Source of the DNA: Acidobacteria bacterium AB60
GTDB taxonomy: Bacteria > Acidobacteriota > Terriglobia > Terriglobales > Acidobacteriaceae
Assembly (NCBI GenBank): GCA_008682415.1
Contig: VANK01000009.1
Span: forward strand, 62,001 to 126,000
Reading direction: 5' to 3'
Length of the DNA stretch: 64,000 nt
Shown here: piece by piece, positions 62,615-64,000 of the stretch
Layout of the letters: the number at the start of each line of letters is the position of its first letter
How positions within the stretch are numbered: position 1 is the first letter of the stretch
The notes under the pieces: generated by a model
Told to the model about the DNA's origin: nothing
Database searches by the model: none
The model's input: only the letters and a program-made list of their open reading frames with translations
Made by a program: the position numbers and the translations under genes

Positions 62615-64000
62615 CTATTGAATATTGACGCTGATCTGGCTTCCCTGGACAGGCAGCGCCTGGCCGGAGCTGGTCGTCGCCCCCGCCCGGGTGATGGAAA
62701 GGTTCGTGTCGCCGGAAGCCTTCGCCTGAAACGACAGGACGCACACCACCCCAGCCCCGCTCACCCCAGCCGAACCCCGGGGCCTGGAGATGTTCAGGTT
62801 GATGTTGCCCGGTCCATCGTCCCGATGGGTCTCGGCCACCGACTGCCCATCCCGGCTCAGAAAGTCTCCCGGACCTACGTTCACCAGGGATAGCTTCGCC
62901 GCATCGTATTGAATCTGCAGGGGTACAGCCGAAACGTCCGCCCCGCCCGCGATCACCACCGGAACCTGGAACGTGGCCCCGTTCTTTACCGGACCCGGCG
63001 GGTTGAGCATCAGCCGCACCGCGTTCCCCGCAGCCGCCGGCGCGGCATTCGGGCTGGTAGCCGGAGGCGCCGTAGTCGGGGGGGCCGGCGGGGTGGTCGG
63101 CGGAGTGCCCGCAGGAACCGTCGCCGGAGGATTCGCGCCCAGGTTTGGCTGCGGCACCGTCTCCGCAGGGCTGTTCGCCGAGGCGTTCAGCTGCGCCATG
63201 GCCTGCGGAGCTGCCGTCGCTGCGCTCTGCCCCGGCACCGTCGCCAGGTTCGCCGCGGTGGGCGCCACCGCATGGGTGGTTACCGGCTGCACCTGCGCCG
63301 GGCTGTTCAGGCCCGGACCATTCACTGCGATCCGCCGCAACTCCACCGCCTGGCCCACCCCCGTATCCACCGGCCGCAGGTTCTCCGGCGTCAGGTCGGT
63401 GCCGCGCACAATGTGCGGCACCATCAGGAACACCACCTCGTCATTGGTGATGGTGTGATCCTTCGAGCCGAACAGGTACTTCAGGATCGGAATCGAGCTC
63501 AGCCCCGGAATCCCGCTCCAGCTCACCTGGTCCTGCTGGTTCAGGATGCCGCTCAGAATGTTCGCCTCGCCCTCGCGCAGGCGCACCACCTCTTCCGTGC
63601 TCTTCTGCGCGATAATCGGCTCCGTCACGCCGCTGATGGTCGACGACCCTGCCTGGGCCGTGACCTCGATCTTCATCTTCAGCGTCACATCACGATCGAA
63701 GTGCACCGTCGGCGTCACCTCGATGTTCACGCCTACATCCAGGTATTGGAACTGCGTATTCACCAGCGAACTCACCAGCGCCGTGGCCGCGCCCGTCTGG
63801 TACGACCCCGTGGCGATCGGGATGCGCTCGCCGATCTTCATCGTGGCCTTCTGCGCATCCGTGGCCCGCAACCGCGGATTCTGCAGAATGCGCGTATTCG
63901 AATCGCTCAGCAGCAGGTTGGCCGTGGCCGCGCCCACAGATACCGCAAAATCAGTCGAGTTCAGATGCGCCAGGTTGTAGATCGAAAGATTCGTCGAGTT
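62615..64000 (-). CDS. Secretin (GspD/PilQ-like) with C-terminal cohesin-like domain, partial
   Basis: 461 codons visible; the frame continues open past the window end, so the N-terminus is missing. The secretin core is visible: NTRILQNPRLRATDAQKATM, VNIEVTPTVHFDRDVTLKM, EGEANILSGIL, GIPGLSSIPILKYLFG and DEVVFLMVPHIV, the multimer-forming outer-membrane channel domain. A long Ala/Pro/Thr-rich linker follows and then a cohesin-like beta domain (about the last 135 residues: VRLMLNPPGPVKNGATFQVP, PLQIQYDAAKLSLVNVGPGD). In other bacteria cohesin domains bind dockerins; here it may hold a surface protein at the secretin gate, which is inference. Confidence 0.88.
   Translation of the reverse strand, partial: NSTNLSIYNLAHLNSTDFAVSVGAATANLLLSDSNTRILQNPRLRATDAQKATMKIGERIPIATGSYQTGAATALVSSLVNTQFQYLDVGVNIEVTPTVHFDRDVTLKMKIEVTAQAGSSTISGVTEPIIAQKSTEEVVRLREGEANILSGILNQQDQVSWSGIPGLSSIPILKYLFGSKDHTITNDEVVFLMVPHIVRGTDLTPENLRPVDTGVGQAVELRRIAVNGPGLNSPAQVQPVTTHAVAPTAANLATVPGQSAATAAPQAMAQLNASANSPAETVPQPNLGANPPATVPAGTPPTTPPAPPTTAPPATSPNAAPAAAGNAVRLMLNPPGPVKNGATFQVPVVIAGGADVSAVPLQIQYDAAKLSLVNVGPGDFLSRDGQSVAETHRDDGPGNINLNISRPRGSAGVSGAGVVCVLSFQAKASGDTNLSITRAGATTSSGQALPVQGSQISVNIQ

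Noticed and set aside
1..64000. Prophage, IS element, CRISPR array, tRNA or rRNA
   Set aside because: No transposase, integrase, phage structural gene, regularly spaced repeat-spacer pattern or RNA gene was found in either strand. The absence of a tRNA is by eye and would be settled by tRNAscan-SE.

Overview
The window looks like chromosomal DNA of an acidobacterium, probably of the Terriglobia/Acidobacteriaceae type. The evidence is several large ABC-type permeases with an N-terminal regulatory region next to PadR repressors, a 1113-residue TonB-receptor-like protein with an N-terminal carboxypeptidase-regulatory domain, a secretin fused to a cohesin-like domain, a class II ribonucleotide reductase, and GC-rich coding throughout. 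This is inferred from gene content; there is no rRNA marker. No tRNA, rRNA, CRISPR array, IS element or prophage was found.

Layout. 1-9.6 kb: trehalose-phosphate phosphatase, convergent with a sensor kinase/NtrC-type regulator operon; then an ECF sigma factor, a single-pass membrane partner and a Spy/CpxP-like periplasmic protein; then a FecR-domain protein coupled to a heme-binding (CxxCH) HAMP membrane protein. 9.6-10.3 kb: a non-coding GC-rich stretch with long-range complementarity. 10.3-18 kb: a secreted AhpD-like protein with a TonB-receptor-like protein, then a TetR repressor with two membrane-anchored metallo-beta-lactamase-fold hydrolases; the operator lies between the -35 and -10 of an apparently leaderless promoter. 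18-29 kb: a 1682-residue Ser/Thr kinase with a helical-repeat region, a Tat-exported Gfo/Idh/MocA oxidoreductase, and nrdJ behind an NrdR-box-like site. 29-36.4 kb: PadR plus two tandem permeases and an S10 peptidase. 36.4-40 kb: small enzymes, tatD, yajQ and a polyprenyl diphosphate synthase. 40-45 kb: a small open reading frame with a structured leader, then the envelope and isoprenoid genes cdsA-dxr-rseP-thioesterase, with two nested inverted repeats between genes. 44.8-53.6 kb: a second PadR/permease pair, undecaprenyl diphosphate synthase, an XRE/zinc-ribbon regulator divergent from an HD protein, a DHH phosphoesterase and a CPBP protease. 53.8-59.4 kb: a translationally coupled run of penicillin-acylase-like protein, polytopic membrane protein and short-chain prenyl synthase, followed by a MIP18/DUF59 protein. 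59.4-64 kb: small hypotheticals, a heptanucleotide tandem repeat, two pseudopilins and a secretin cut by the window end.

How the genes connect. Isoprenoid supply is unusually well represented: DXR makes MEP, one prenyl synthase is of the short-chain type, a second is of the longer-chain type, and UppS makes the lipid carrier. CdsA and RseP add phospholipid synthesis and envelope stress. Several regulators sit directly beside their probable targets (TetR/MBL, PadR/permeases, XRE/HD, kinase/response regulator). Three of these regulator genes have promoters or operators so close to the start codon that leaderless or nearly leaderless transcripts are likely.
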